DNA of 64,000 nucleotides from CAVQZA01 sp963718355 (GTDB lineage: Bacteria; Actinomycetota; Thermoleophilia; Gaiellales; Gaiellaceae). Below are positions 25,209 through 33,625 of the stretch, piece by piece. The stretch covers positions 124,001 to 188,000 of the forward strand of contig CAVQZA010000010.1 in the NCBI GenBank assembly GCA_963718355.1, given 5' to 3'. The notes below the pieces were generated by a model, which searched no databases, was not told where the DNA came from, and worked only from the letters and a program-made list of their open reading frames with translations. The position numbers and the translations under genes were made by a program. Each line of letters starts with the position of its first letter. Position 1 is the first letter of the stretch.

Positions 25209-27722
25209 ATGAGCGAATTTCCCACCTCGGCGCGCGCCGTCGTCGTCGGCGCCGGAATCGTCGGCAACAGCCTCGTCTACCACCTGGCGAAACTGGGCTG
25301 GAAGGACATGGTCCTGCTCGACAAGGGCGCGCTGCCGAACCCGGGCGGCTCGACCGGCCACGCCTCGAACTTCATCTTCCCGGTCGACCACTCCAAGGAG
25401 ATGACCGCGCTCACCCGCGACAGCGCGCGCCAGTACGACGAGCTCGGCGTGCTCACGATCAGCGGCGGGATCGAGGTGGCGCGCACCGAGGCACGCCTCC
25501 AGGAGCTCGACCGCCGCATGTCCTCGGCGAAGTCGTGGGGCGTGCCGTCCGAGCTGATCGACAACGACCGGCTGCTCGAGCTCGTGCCCTACATCAACAC
25601 CGACATCATCCTCGGCAGCTGGCACACACCTGAGGTGAGCGTCGTCGACTCGCTGCGCGCTGGCACGCTGATGCGCGAGTACGCGCAGGGGCAGGACGCG
25701 CTGACCGTCTCCGCGAGCACCGAGGTGAGCGGCGTCGATGTCGAGAACGGCCGTGTCCGCCGCGTCCACACCGACAAGGGCCCGATCGAGACCGAATACC
25801 TGTTCATCGCCTGCGGCGTCTGGAGCCCGCGCATCGCGCGCATGGCCGGCGCCACGATCCCGCTCACCCCGGCCGTCCACCAGATGATCAGCGTCGGCCC
25901 GATCCCGCTGTTCGAGGACAAGCCGGGCGAGATCTTCTACCCGATCGTCCGCGACGTCGACACGAACATGTACGAGCGCCAGAACGGCAGCGACATGGAG
26001 GTCGGCTCCTACGCGCACCGCGCGATCCTGATGTCGGCGGACGACATCCCTTCGATCGAGGAGTCGGCGCTCTCGCCGACCGAGCTGCCGTTCACCGAGG
26101 ACGATTTCGAGCTCCAGTACGAGCAGGCGCTCGAGCTGATGCCCGAGATCCTGAGCGTCGAGGGCGCGGGGATCCGCCACGCGATCAACGGCCTGCTCTC
26201 GCTCACGCCCGACGGGATGCCGCTGCTCGGCGAGACCGAGGTCAAGAACGTGTGGGCCGTCTCGGCGATCTGGATCAAGGAGGCACCCGGGATCGCGCGC
26301 GCGGTGGCCGAATGGGTCACCGACGGCGCCAGCGAGGTCGATGTCCACGGCGCCGACGTCTCGCGCTTCTGGAGCTACGCGCGCACGCGCCGGCACGTCG
26401 ACGCGCGCTCCTCCGAGGGCTTCAACAAGACCTACGGGATCGTCCATCCGATGGAGCAGTGGGAGACGAACCGCCAGGTGCGGCTGAGCCCGTTCTACAC
26501 ACGGGAGCAGGAGCTCGACGCCGTCTTCTTCGAGACCGTCGGCTGGGAGCGGCCCTGGTGGTACGAGTCCAACGCAGACCTGCTTGCAGAGTACGGCGAC
26601 CGTGTGATGCCGCGCGCCGCGGAGTGGGAGTCGCGCTGGTGGTCGCCGATCATCAACGCCGAGCACCTCGCGATGCGCGACCGCGTCGCGATGGTCGACC
26701 TCTCGGCCTTCTCGATCGCAGACGTCGTCGGCGGCGGCTCGCTCGACTACCTGCAGCGCGTTGCGGTGTCCGAGATGGACGTGCCGGTCGGCCGCGTCGT
26801 CTACACGCCGATCATCAACCACGAGGGCGGCTTCAAGGCCGACCTCACGATCATGCGGCTCGGCGAGCGGCACTTCCGCATCGTCACCGGCGGGATGGAC
26901 GGGCCGCGCGACTGGAAGTGGTTCTCTGATCTGCTGCCCGAGGACGGTTCCGCCTCGCTCGTCGACGTCACCTCCGCGTGGTGCACGGTCGGTGTCTGGG
27001 GCCCGCAGGCCCGCAACGTGCTGGCCTCGATCACCTCCGAGGATCTCTCGCACGAGGCGTTCCCGTTCGGGCGCAGCCGCTGGGTCGACCTCGGCACCGT
27101 TCACACCCTGATGTCGCGGATCTCGTACGTCGGTGAGCTCGGCTGGGAGATCTACGCGCCGTTCGAGCAGGGCCGCGCCCTCTGGGACACGATCTGGGAG
27201 GCGGGGCAGCCGTTCGGCCTGCGGCCCGCCGGGATCGGCGTCTACGGCACCACGGGCCGGATCGAGAAGGGCTATCGCCTCTACGGCGCCGAGCTCGAGT
27301 CGGAGTACACCATCGTCGAGGCGGGGATGGCGCGGCCCACGGTGAAGGACACGGACTTCGTCGGCAAGGCGGCGTACCTGCGCCAGCGCGACGAGGAGCC
27401 CACCGCGACCTTGTGCACCCTCACCGTCGACGACAACACGTCCTCGAGCGGGGTGAAGCGCTACATGCTCGGTCGCGAGCCGATCCTGACTCTCGACGGC
27501 GAGCGGATCGTCGATGCGAAGGGCCGCCCGTCGTACGTGACGACCGCCGGGTCGGGCCCGTCCGTCGGCAAGCACATCCTGCTCGCCTACCTGCCGCCCG
27601 CGCAGGCGCGCGAAAGCGAGAAGCTGCTCGTGCAGTACATGGGCGAGCGGTACCCGGTCACGGTCGACGTCGTCGGCAGCCGCTCGCTCTTCGATCCGGA
27701 GAACGAGCGGATTCGCAGCTGA
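25209..27722 (+). CDS. Dimethylglycine/sarcosine dehydrogenase-type flavoprotein with GcvT-like domain
   Basis: 837 residues in two parts. Residues 1-390 form a DAO-type FAD domain (VVVGAGIVGNSLVYHLAKLG; GGSTGHASNF with the His used for covalent FAD in this family). Residues about 430-837 are a GcvT-type THF-binding aminomethyltransferase domain (SYVGELGWEIYAPFEQG, GVYGTTGRIEKGYRLYG). Such enzymes remove a methyl from dimethylglycine or sarcosine and capture it as 5,10-methylene-THF. ETF genes follow by direct overlap, so electrons probably go to ETF (dehydrogenase) rather than O2. Confidence 0.93.
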   Translation: MSEFPTSARAVVVGAGIVGNSLVYHLAKLGWKDMVLLDKGALPNPGGSTGHASNFIFPVDHSKEMTALTRDSARQYDELGVLTISGGIEVARTEARLQELDRRMSSAKSWGVPSELIDNDRLLELVPYINTDIILGSWHTPEVSVVDSLRAGTLMREYAQGQDALTVSASTEVSGVDVENGRVRRVHTDKGPIETEYLFIACGVWSPRIARMAGATIPLTPAVHQMISVGPIPLFEDKPGEIFYPIVRDVDTNMYERQNGSDMEVGSYAHRAILMSADDIPSIEESALSPTELPFTEDDFELQYEQALELMPEILSVEGAGIRHAINGLLSLTPDGMPLLGETEVKNVWAVSAIWIKEAPGIARAVAEWVTDGASEVDVHGADVSRFWSYARTRRHVDARSSEGFNKTYGIVHPMEQWETNRQVRLSPFYTREQELDAVFFETVGWERPWWYESNADLLAEYGDRVMPRAAEWESRWWSPIINAEHLAMRDRVAMVDLSAFSIADVVGGGSLDYLQRVAVSEMDVPVGRVVYTPIINHEGGFKADLTIMRLGERHFRIVTGGMDGPRDWKWFSDLLPEDGSASLVDVTSAWCTVGVWGPQARNVLASITSEDLSHEAFPFGRSRWVDLGTVHTLMSRISYVGELGWEIYAPFEQGRALWDTIWEAGQPFGLRPAGIGVYGTTGRIEKGYRLYGAELESEYTIVEAGMARPTVKDTDFVGKAAYLRQRDEEPTATLCTLTVDDNTSSSGVKRYMLGREPILTLDGERIVDAKGRPSYVTTAGSGPSVGKHILLAYLPPAQARESEKLLVQYMGERYPVTVDVVGSRSLFDPENERIRS

Positions 27723-28474
27723 TGGACGTCCTCGTCTGCGTGAAGCGCGTGCCCGAGACGGCCGCGCGGATCACGCTCACCGCCGACGAGCAGGAGATCG
27801 ACACCTCGTACCTGGGCTTCACGATCAGCCCGCACGAGGAGTGCGCGATCGAGGAGGCGCTGCGGATCGTCGAGGCGCACGGCGGCTCGGCGACGGTGCT
27901 CACGCTCGGGCCTGCGGCGGCTGCGGAGCAGCTGCGAAATGCGCTCGCGATGGGTGTCGGCTCGGGGATCCTGCTCGAGACCGACGGCAACGAGCTCGAT
28001 CCGGCCGCGACGGCCGCGGCGATCGTCGATGTCGTGCGCGGGCGCGGCTTCGACCTGCTCCTGTTCGGGAACGAGGCCGCGGACTCGGGCGACTACCAGG
28101 TGCCGGTGCGGGTCGCGGCGGCGCTCGACCTGCCGTGCGTGACCGGCGTGAAGGGAATCGAGATCGACGGCGACCGCGCCATCGCCCGCCGCGAGGCCGC
28201 AGGTGGCTGGGAGGTCTACGAGGTGCCGCTGCCGGCGGTGATCTCGGTCAAGGAAGGGATCAACCTGCCACGCTTCCCGTCGCTGCCCGGCCGGCTGCGC
28301 GCGAAGAAGGCCGAGCTGGAGACGCACGTGCCGGAGCGGCGCGCCGCGCGCCTCGAGAAGGTCCGGCTCGTCGTCCCGGTCGAGGAGCCGAGCGTGGTCG
28401 AGATCCTGGGCAACGGCCCCGAGGCGGCCCCGCGCGTGGTCGCGGTGCTGAAGGAGCTCGGGGTGGTCTCGTGA
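27722..28474 (+). CDS. etfB: Electron transfer flavoprotein, beta subunit
   Basis: 250 residues; ATG overlaps the dehydrogenase stop (TGATG). It starts DVLVCVKRVPETAARI, contains SPHEECAIEEALRIVEAHGG and GNEAADSGDYQVPVRVAAAL with the AMP-binding loop, and ends in an ETF-beta C-terminal arm. With EtfA it accepts electrons from the upstream flavoprotein and hands them to a membrane ETF:quinone oxidoreductase, which is not in this window. Confidence 0.95.
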   Translation: MDVLVCVKRVPETAARITLTADEQEIDTSYLGFTISPHEECAIEEALRIVEAHGGSATVLTLGPAAAAEQLRNALAMGVGSGILLETDGNELDPAATAAAIVDVVRGRGFDLLLFGNEAADSGDYQVPVRVAAALDLPCVTGVKGIEIDGDRAIARREAAGGWEVYEVPLPAVISVKEGINLPRFPSLPGRLRAKKAELETHVPERRAARLEKVRLVVPVEEPSVVEILGNGPEAAPRVVAVLKELGVVS

Positions 28475-29373
28475 TCCTCGTGCTGGTCGAGCCGGGTGAG
28501 CTGTCGCTCGAGGCGTTGACGTTCGCGCGAGGTTTGGGGCCGGTCGAGGCTGTCGCATTCGGCGAGGCGCCGGAGGGTCTCGGCGTCTCACGCGTCCACG
28601 TCGTCGCGCTCGACGAGTACGCGCCCGCCGCCTGGGCGCAGAGTCTCGCTGGGCTGGTCGAGGCGCTCCGGCCCGAGGCGGTGGTCGCGGCAGGCAGCGA
28701 CCGCGGCCAGGAGGTGATGGCTCATCTCGCCGTCAAGGTCGACGAGCCGATGGCGGCGAACTGCGTCGCGGCGACGCCGGGCGACCCGTGGCTCGTCACG
28801 CGCCAGCGCTGGGGCGGGAGCCTGCTCGAGGAGGCGCGGCTGCACGGCACGACTCGCCTGCTGACCGTCGCCCCGCACGGCGTCGTGGCCGAGCCCGCGG
28901 CGAGCGGGGACCCCGAGCTCGTCGCGGTGGCGCCCGAGCTCCGCGACGAGGATTTCCGGGTCAAGGTGAGCCGCTACGAAGCGCCGGCGGCCGGAACCGT
29001 GCAGCTCGGCGACGCACGCGTCGTCGTCGGCGGCGGACGCGGCGTCGGGAGCGCCGAGGGGTTCGCCGCGCTTGAGGAGCTGGCCGCGTTACTCGGCGGC
29101 GCGGTCGGAGGCTCTCGCGTCGTGACGAACCTGGGCTGGCGGCCGCACTCGGACCAGATCGGCCAGACCGGCGCCCGCATCGCGCCCGACCTCTACATCG
29201 CCTGCGGCGTGAGCGGCGCGATCCAGCACATGGTCGGCTGCAAGGCCGCGAAGCGGATCCTTGCGATCAACAAGGACCCGCAGGCGCCGATCGTCGCGCG
29301 GGCCGACTACGCGGTGATCGGCGACCTGGCGGAGATCCTCCCGGCAGTCGTCGCCGAGCTGAAGCGGGCCTAG
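28471..29373 (+). CDS. etfA: Electron transfer flavoprotein, alpha subunit
   Basis: 300 residues from the GTG overlapping the etfB stop. The C-terminal FAD domain is unmistakable: TNLGWRPHSDQIGQTG, then IAPDLYIACGVSGAIQHMVG and ILAINKDPQAPI with the final ADYAVIGD. It is the last gene of the long rightward operon; its stop overlaps by four bases the stop of a convergent cold-shock-domain gene. The dedicated ETF pair supports a respiratory fate of dimethylglycine/sarcosine electrons. Confidence 0.95.
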   Translation: MILVLVEPGELSLEALTFARGLGPVEAVAFGEAPEGLGVSRVHVVALDEYAPAAWAQSLAGLVEALRPEAVVAAGSDRGQEVMAHLAVKVDEPMAANCVAATPGDPWLVTRQRWGGSLLEEARLHGTTRLLTVAPHGVVAEPAASGDPELVAVAPELRDEDFRVKVSRYEAPAAGTVQLGDARVVVGGGRGVGSAEGFAALEELAALLGGAVGGSRVVTNLGWRPHSDQIGQTGARIAPDLYIACGVSGAIQHMVGCKAAKRILAINKDPQAPIVARADYAVIGDLAEILPAVVAELKRA

Positions 29374-29621
29374 ACCCGGCCGCCGTGGCGGCGACGCGCG
29401 CGGTGGGGCGCGTTGTACTCGACGAGGACGATGTTCTTCGCGACGCGCTTCCCCTCGGCGTCCTCGGCGATCTCGAAGGTCACCTCGAGCCCCTTGCAGC
29501 GGCCCTCGATGCCCTTGCCGCCCGGGAACGCGCTGCCGTGCGCGTACAGGCGCTCGTCTTCCTCGGTGAGGATGAAACCGTAGTTCTCGGTCTCGTTGAA
29601 CCAGATCATCGACCCCTGCAA
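29370..29621 (-). CDS. Cold-shock-domain (CSD) protein, divergent
   Basis: 83 residues with an OB-fold/CSD pattern: MIWFNETENYGFILTEEDE matches the K-W-F-N-x-x-K-G-Y-G-F-I strand of cold-shock proteins, followed by LYAHGSAFPGG and VTFEIAEDAEGKRVAKNIV. The tail is basic (HRARRRHGGR). It probably binds single-stranded RNA or DNA. It lies ten bases downstream of infA on the same strand, so it may be co-transcribed with the initiation factor. It is distinct from the canonical CspA nearby. Confidence 0.8.
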   Translation of the reverse strand: MQGSMIWFNETENYGFILTEEDERLYAHGSAFPGGKGIEGRCKGLEVTFEIAEDAEGKRVAKNIVLVEYNAPHRARRRHGGRV

Positions 29622-29631
29622 CGCGCGAGCC

Positions 29632-29853
29632 TCAGCGATGACGGAAGACGATGCGGCCGCGGTTCAAATCGTACGGCGAGAGCTCGAGCGTGACGCGGTC
29701 GCCGGGCATGACACGGATGCGGTAGCGCCGCATCTTGCCGGCGATGTAGCCGAGCGTCTCGTGTCCATTGTCGAGAGCGATGCGGTGCATGCCGTTACGG
29801 AACGACTCCAGCACCTCACCCTCGACATCGATCTTCTCTTCCTTCTTGCTCAC
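29632..29853 (-). CDS. infA: Translation initiation factor IF-1
   Basis: 73 residues, standard length, S1-type OB fold: IDVEGEVLESFRNGMHRIALDNGHE, then YIAGKMRRYRIRVMPGDRVTLELSPYDL and the closing RGRIVFRHR. It starts with GTG and has AAGGAG upstream. It binds the 30S A site during initiation. Unlike most bacteria, it is not followed here by rpmJ/rpsM but by a CSD gene. Ala at usual Lys positions is not seen; it looks functional. Confidence 0.95.
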   Translation of the reverse strand: MSKKEEKIDVEGEVLESFRNGMHRIALDNGHETLGYIAGKMRRYRIRVMPGDRVTLELSPYDLNRGRIVFRHR

Positions 29854-29870
29854 TCGCGCTCCTTCGCAGA

Positions 29871-29912
29871 AAAAGGGCGCGCGCCGCAGCGTTTCCGCTT
29901 GCGGCGCGCGCC
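29871..29912 (-). terminator. Rho-independent terminator after cspA
   Basis: A perfect 13-bp inverted repeat, GGCGCGCGCCGCA (29876-29888) and TGCGGCGCGCGCC (29900-29912), has an 11-base loop and, read leftward, is followed by CCCTTTTT. It lies between cspA and infA on their strand, so it ends the cspA transcript and separates it from infA. Confidence 0.85.
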
Positions 29913-29925
29913 GGGCACGTGCGTC

Positions 29926-30135
29926 TTAGACGCTGACGAGCGTGACGTTCTTCGCCTCAGGGCCCTTCGCGCCCTCAGCGGGCTCGAACTCGACCTTTGC
30001 ACCCTCGGCGAGCGACTTGAAGCCGTCGCCGACGATGGCGCTGTGATGCACGAAAACGTCCTTGCTGCCGTCCTCCGGCGCGATGAAGCCGTAGCCCTTC
30101 GCGTCGTTGAACCATTTCACGGTTCCGGTTGCCAT
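29926..30135 (-). CDS. cspA: Cold-shock protein CspA family
   Basis: 69 residues counted from ATG 30135, chosen because AGGAGGTG, a full match to anti-SD, lies upstream; a longer frame exists but lacks that signal. RNA-binding motifs are KWFNDAKGYGFIAP (RNP1) and DVFVHHSAI (RNP2). It binds nucleic acid as an RNA chaperone. It has a transcript-ending hairpin after it and a 5' untranslated leader of up to 110 bases, a common site of cold-shock control. Confidence 0.95.
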   Translation of the reverse strand: MATGTVKWFNDAKGYGFIAPEDGSKDVFVHHSAIVGDGFKSLAEGAKVEFEPAEGAKGPEAKNVTLVSV

Positions 30136-30246
30136 AGAAAAAACACCTCCTCTTACCACTTGCGAACGGGTAATGAAGGCGTTGTGCGCCACCGGTACTC
30201 GCTCTCGATTGCCCCCAGTCTAGCAGTGAGGCCCGGAAACTGGCGC

Positions 30247-30672
30247 CTAGCGCTCCGCCTTGACGGCCTGCTCGATCCGGTCGAGGCGGGCGTTGATCTC
30301 CCGCACGTAGTCCGGAACGCGCTTGGCGGCGTCAGCTTCGCGCGCGCGCGCGACGAAGGCACTCGTGATCGCCGCCGTGATCACCGTCACGAAGCCGATT
30401 CCGAGCAGCATCACGATCGCGGCGAGGATCTGGCCGGCCGCGTTCTCTGGCACGTGATCGCCGTAGCCGACCGTGGTCACGGTCTGCACCGCCCACCAGA
30501 GCCCCTGTCCCACGGTGTGGAACTGCGTGCTGTCGATCAGCCGCATGGCCAAGCCCGCGGCGACGGTGATCGTCGTCGTGACGATCGCGATCACGATCGC
30601 TGCGCCGCGCGGTGATCGGACCCGCCCGAGCTCGCGGTCGAGCCAGCGCTCCATCCTCGTCTCGTCGATCAT
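30247..30672 (-). CDS. Small two-helix potassium-channel-like protein
   Basis: 141 residues: a cytoplasmic N-terminus, a first helix (about 22-45), a pore loop with the potassium selectivity filter TVGYGD near residue 70, a second helix (about 82-110), and a C-terminal coiled tail (READAAKRV to AVKAER). This is the minimal Ion_trans_2 / KcsA-like layout, and would assemble as a tetramer in the cytoplasmic membrane. No RCK gating domain is attached. Confidence 0.9.
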   Translation of the reverse strand: MIDETRMERWLDRELGRVRSPRGAAIVIAIVTTTITVAAGLAMRLIDSTQFHTVGQGLWWAVQTVTTVGYGDHVPENAAGQILAAIVMLLGIGFVTVITAAITSAFVARAREADAAKRVPDYVREINARLDRIEQAVKAER

Positions 30673-30707
30673 CGTGGCCGAGTTCGCGCCGCTCGGACGC
30701 GCTCCTG

Positions 30708-31241
30708 CTAGTTCAACGTCGGATCGGGCGGCATCGTGGCGAGAATTGCGAACCGGCCGCCCTTGCGGCGGAGGACCGCGCCCCAGAGCTCGTCGGGGTC
30801 CTCGCCGAAGATGTCGTCCCGCTCGGCCGGGATCAGGATCCAGGCCGCCTCCTCGAGCTCCGCCTCGAGCTGGCCGGCGGTCCAGCCCGCGTAGCCCGCG
30901 AAGACGCGCAGGCGCCGTGTCGAGCCCGGCGACGGGTCGTCGGGTGGGAAGCCGATGTCGGCGAAGACGAGAGCCGTTGCATCTTCCGGGTTCTCGAGCT
31001 CGGCGAGCACGAGCGCGGCGCCCGGCTCTACGGGGCCGCCGACGTACACCCAGTCGTCGGTCTCGACGAGCTCTTCCAGGTCGGGCACGGCATCGGCGAC
31101 CACGGTTGCCGACGGGCGGTTGAGCACGAGCCCCATCGCCCCGTCCTCGTCATGGTGGGTGACAAGGACGACCGAGCGATGGAAGTTCGGGTCGACGAGG
31201 CTCGGGCTTGCGATCAGCAGCTGTCCGCGCAGGGAGTCCAT
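30708..31241 (-). CDS. YqgE/AlgH family protein (UPF0301)
   Basis: 177 residues from ATG 31241; the longer frame adds an Arg-rich leader that lacks family similarity. The family opening SLRGQLLIASPSLVDPNFHRSVVLVTHHDEDG is present in order, with GLVLNRPS, YVGGPV and FAGYAGWTAGQLEAEL further on. The cellular function of the family is unclear (implicated in gene regulation in Pseudomonas as AlgH). It is a single gene between an ion channel and an ATP-grasp gene. Confidence 0.93.
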   Translation of the reverse strand: MDSLRGQLLIASPSLVDPNFHRSVVLVTHHDEDGAMGLVLNRPSATVVADAVPDLEELVETDDWVYVGGPVEPGAALVLAELENPEDATALVFADIGFPPDDPSPGSTRRLRVFAGYAGWTAGQLEAELEEAAWILIPAERDDIFGEDPDELWGAVLRRKGGRFAILATMPPDPTLN

Positions 31242-31333
31242 TCGAGCGGAACGGTACCGCCGCCTGCTCGTCACCGTTCCGTCACCAAACCGACGCCCCA
31301 CTCCGGGGTCGCCGCGCGGACACTTTCGGGACG

Positions 31334-32206
31334 ATGCGGTTCGCCATCGTGACCCACCGTGCCAGCTCGACGAATCTCGAGCTGGCCAGCCGGCCGCTCA
31401 CCGGACGTCGTTCGGTGCTCCTGTCCCCCGTGGACGCGCTGCGCTCTCTGGCGCGCGGAGACGTGGCGCTCGGTCGTCTCGACGTGCGTGCGACGCTCGA
31501 CGGCGTCGAGGACGGGCTCGCCGCGCTGGCGCTGCTCGCCGGGCGCGGCGTCACTGTGCTCAACCAGCCGAGCGCGCTCTTGGCTGCGCACGACAAGCTC
31601 CTCACCGCACGCGCATTGGAGCGCGCGGGGCTGCCACACCCCCGCACTGCGCTCCTGCTGCCGGGGGCCGCGCCCCCGGCACTCGAGATTCCGTGTGTGC
31701 TGAAGCCGCGGTTCGGCTCGTGGGGCCGCGACGTCGTGCTCTGCCGCAGTCGCGACCAGCTCGTGCGTGCGCTGGATGAGCTCGCGGCGCGGCCATGGTT
31801 CGCCGGTCACGGCGCGCTCGCCCAGGAGCTCGTGCCGCCGCTCGGCCACGATCTTCGGCTCGTCGTCGCCGGCGGCGAGGTCGTCGGGGCGATCCGGCGC
31901 ACGGCCGCTGCAGGCGAGTGGCGGACGAACGTTGCGCTCGGGGCGACGCGGGAGCAGGTGCGTCCTCCGCCGGCCGCTGTTCGCCTGGCTCTTGCGGCGG
32001 CGCGCGCGATCGGCGCGGATCTCGTCGGAGTCGATCTCCTGCCGGTCGGCCCGGGGCGCTACTCGGTGCTCGAGTTGAACGGCGCAGTCGACTTCACCGC
32101 GGAGTATTCCCCGCGTTCCGACGTGTTCCGGGACGCGCTGTTCGCGCTCGGGCGAGTCGGCCGGGGCTGCGTGCCGGTGGCCTCGCGGCTCGCCCTCGTC
32201 GTCTAG
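31334..32206 (+). CDS. ATP-grasp enzyme, RimK-like
   Basis: 290 residues with an N-terminal domain (LLSPVDALRSLARGDVALGRLDVR), a central LLAAHDKLLTARALERAGLPHPRT segment, the ATP-grasp Lys strand IPCVLKPRFGSWGRDV, and a metal-binding C-terminal part (GVDLLPVGPGRYSVLELNGAVDF). This is typical of RimK/LysX-type ligases forming amide bonds to a carboxyl group. The substrate is unknown. It overlaps trpA convergently by four bases. Confidence 0.85.
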   Translation: MRFAIVTHRASSTNLELASRPLTGRRSVLLSPVDALRSLARGDVALGRLDVRATLDGVEDGLAALALLAGRGVTVLNQPSALLAAHDKLLTARALERAGLPHPRTALLLPGAAPPALEIPCVLKPRFGSWGRDVVLCRSRDQLVRALDELAARPWFAGHGALAQELVPPLGHDLRLVVAGGEVVGAIRRTAAAGEWRTNVALGATREQVRPPPAAVRLALAAARAIGADLVGVDLLPVGPGRYSVLELNGAVDFTAEYSPRSDVFRDALFALGRVGRGCVPVASRLALVV

Positions 32207-32907
32207 ACCGCGTCGATCGCGGCGCGCAGGGAGGCGACGTAGTCGCGTAGAGCCTCGGGGCCGTCCTCTGCGACCTCGACGGCGCGGGAGCCGACGACGA
32301 TCCCGTCGGTGAGGGCTGCCGCGGCTGCCGCGTGCTCCGGGGTCGAGATGCCGAATCCGGCGAGCAGCGGCAGGTCTGTGAGCGCCCGCGTGCGTTCGAC
32401 GAGCCCGGCGAGCACGGGGGAGAGCTCCTTCCGTGCCCCGGTCGTCCCGGTCACTGTGACGAGGTAGAGCCAGCCGTCGGTATGTGAGACGGCGAGGGCG
32501 ATCCTCTCGTCGGTCGAGGTCGGGGCGACGAGCTCGATGCGGCGCAGGTCGGGGCGCTCTCCGGCGGGCAGGTCGGCGACGATGAACGACGTGGCGCCGG
32601 CAGCGCGCGCGTCGACGACGAAGCGTTCCCAGCCGTAGGCCTCGAGGAGCGACGCATAGGTCATCGGATTCAGCGGCACGTCGGTCAGCGCGTGCGTGTC
32701 GGCGAGGCAGGCGAGGCAGGCTTTGGTGCGCATCCCCTGTTGGAGCGCGCGCTCGGCGGCGCGGCGGACCACGGGGCCGTCGGCGAGTGGGTCGGAGAAC
32801 GGGAAGCCGAGCTCGAGCATGTCGGCGCCGCCCTCGACCGCGGCCGCGGCGAGCGCAGGAGTCTCCGGGCCGGCCATCAGGTAGATCGAGAGGCGTTTGC
32901 GGCTCAC
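32203..32907 (-). CDS. trpA: Tryptophan synthase alpha subunit
   Basis: 234 residues, slightly short of the usual 260-270. Active-site segments are LELGFPFSDPLADGPVVRRAAERAL (catalytic Glu and Asp region), NPMTYASLL, FIVADLPAGE and LLAGFGISTPEHA. It cleaves indole-3-glycerol phosphate to indole and passes it to TrpB. It is separated from trpB by an opposite-strand membrane gene and about 720 bases, so it may have its own promoter. Confidence 0.92.
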   Translation of the reverse strand: MSRKRLSIYLMAGPETPALAAAAVEGGADMLELGFPFSDPLADGPVVRRAAERALQQGMRTKACLACLADTHALTDVPLNPMTYASLLEAYGWERFVVDARAAGATSFIVADLPAGERPDLRRIELVAPTSTDERIALAVSHTDGWLYLVTVTGTTGARKELSPVLAGLVERTRALTDLPLLAGFGISTPEHAAAAAALTDGIVVGSRAVEVAEDGPEALRDYVASLRAAIDAV

Positions 32908-32954
32908 CGGCGAACTCCGTGCGCGTGCACCGCGCTCAGCATGTCCAGCTCTCG

Positions 32955-33512
32955 ATGCCGCATCCCGGCTGGCTGACGTCCGGCGCGATCCGCCTCGGCC
33001 TGCTCAGCGTGTTCATCGTGCTGGTTGAGATGCTGCGGCCGCGCCTGACCCAGGAGCGCGCGGCGTGGCTCGTGATCATCGGCGCCGCCGCGGTGGTCAC
33101 CGGCGCGACGCTGTTCTTCCTGGCGACCCGTCGCATCGCGGCGCGTCTGCCGTTTCGCGACCGCTCGGCGCGCGTCACCGACGCGGTGCTGCAGCTGCTC
33201 AGGCGCACCGGTTTGCCGCTGCTTGCCCTGGCCTTCTTCCTGTTCTGGACGTTCGTGTACATCGGGATCTGGGCGGTGCATCCACATTCGGCGTTCGTGG
33301 GCCTCGGCCCGCACCCGCGCTTTGCCGACTTCTTCTACACGTCCGTTCTGACCGCGTTCATCTCGCCGCCGGGCGACATCCTCGCGCACTCGCGCGGCGC
33401 CAGGGCGGCGACGATGATCGAGATGCTGACGGCCTTCGCGCTCGTTACCGCGTACGCGTCGAGCTTCGTCGACTGGCGGCCGGCCGAACGCGAAGCCGCC
33501 GCGTCCGAGTAG
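32955..33512 (+). CDS. Membrane protein, ion-channel-like (Ion_trans_2 pattern), between trpA and trpB
   Basis: 185 residues with about four hydrophobic segments. The last pair (LALAFFLFWTFVYIGIWAV and MIEMLTAFALVTAYASSFV) flanks FADFFYTSVLTAFISPPGD, placed like a pore helix, but the filter TVGYG is absent. It resembles potassium-channel-related proteins of unknown selectivity. GTG 32925 is an alternative start. It lies on the strand opposite to the trp genes and interrupts the usual trpBA adjacency. Confidence 0.6.
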   Translation: MPHPGWLTSGAIRLGLLSVFIVLVEMLRPRLTQERAAWLVIIGAAAVVTGATLFFLATRRIAARLPFRDRSARVTDAVLQLLRRTGLPLLALAFFLFWTFVYIGIWAVHPHSAFVGLGPHPRFADFFYTSVLTAFISPPGDILAHSRGARAATMIEMLTAFALVTAYASSFVDWRPAEREAAASE

Positions 33513-33581
33513 CGCGCGGAAAGTCGGCACGACGTTGGCCCAGTCCGGTGCGCCGGGAGGCGCTACCGTTCTAAGCCCCGT

Positions 33582-33605
33582 GGGTGGGTGGGGGTTAGGG
33601 ATGGG
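33582..33605 (+). other. G-quadruplex-type G-run cluster downstream of trpB
   Basis: Five runs of three or more G (33582-84, 33586-88, 33590-94, 33598-600, 33603-605) are separated by one to three bases, which satisfies the simple G3+N1-7 quadruplex rule. It lies between the convergent ends of the channel-like gene and trpB. It could pause or end transcription of either; no conventional hairpin terminator is seen here. Confidence 0.5.
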
Positions 33606-33625
33606 TCCTTCCTTTAGAGACTCGC

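Noticed and set aside
23017..27575. Minus-strand frames of 578 and 809 codons opposite the GMC and dimethylglycine genes
   Set aside because: Composition (Arg, Asp, Val, His repeats) and lack of any domain mark them as shadows of the plus-strand genes.
33595..33606. TTAGGG telomere-like hexamer
   Set aside because: Single occurrence inside a G-run; no array.
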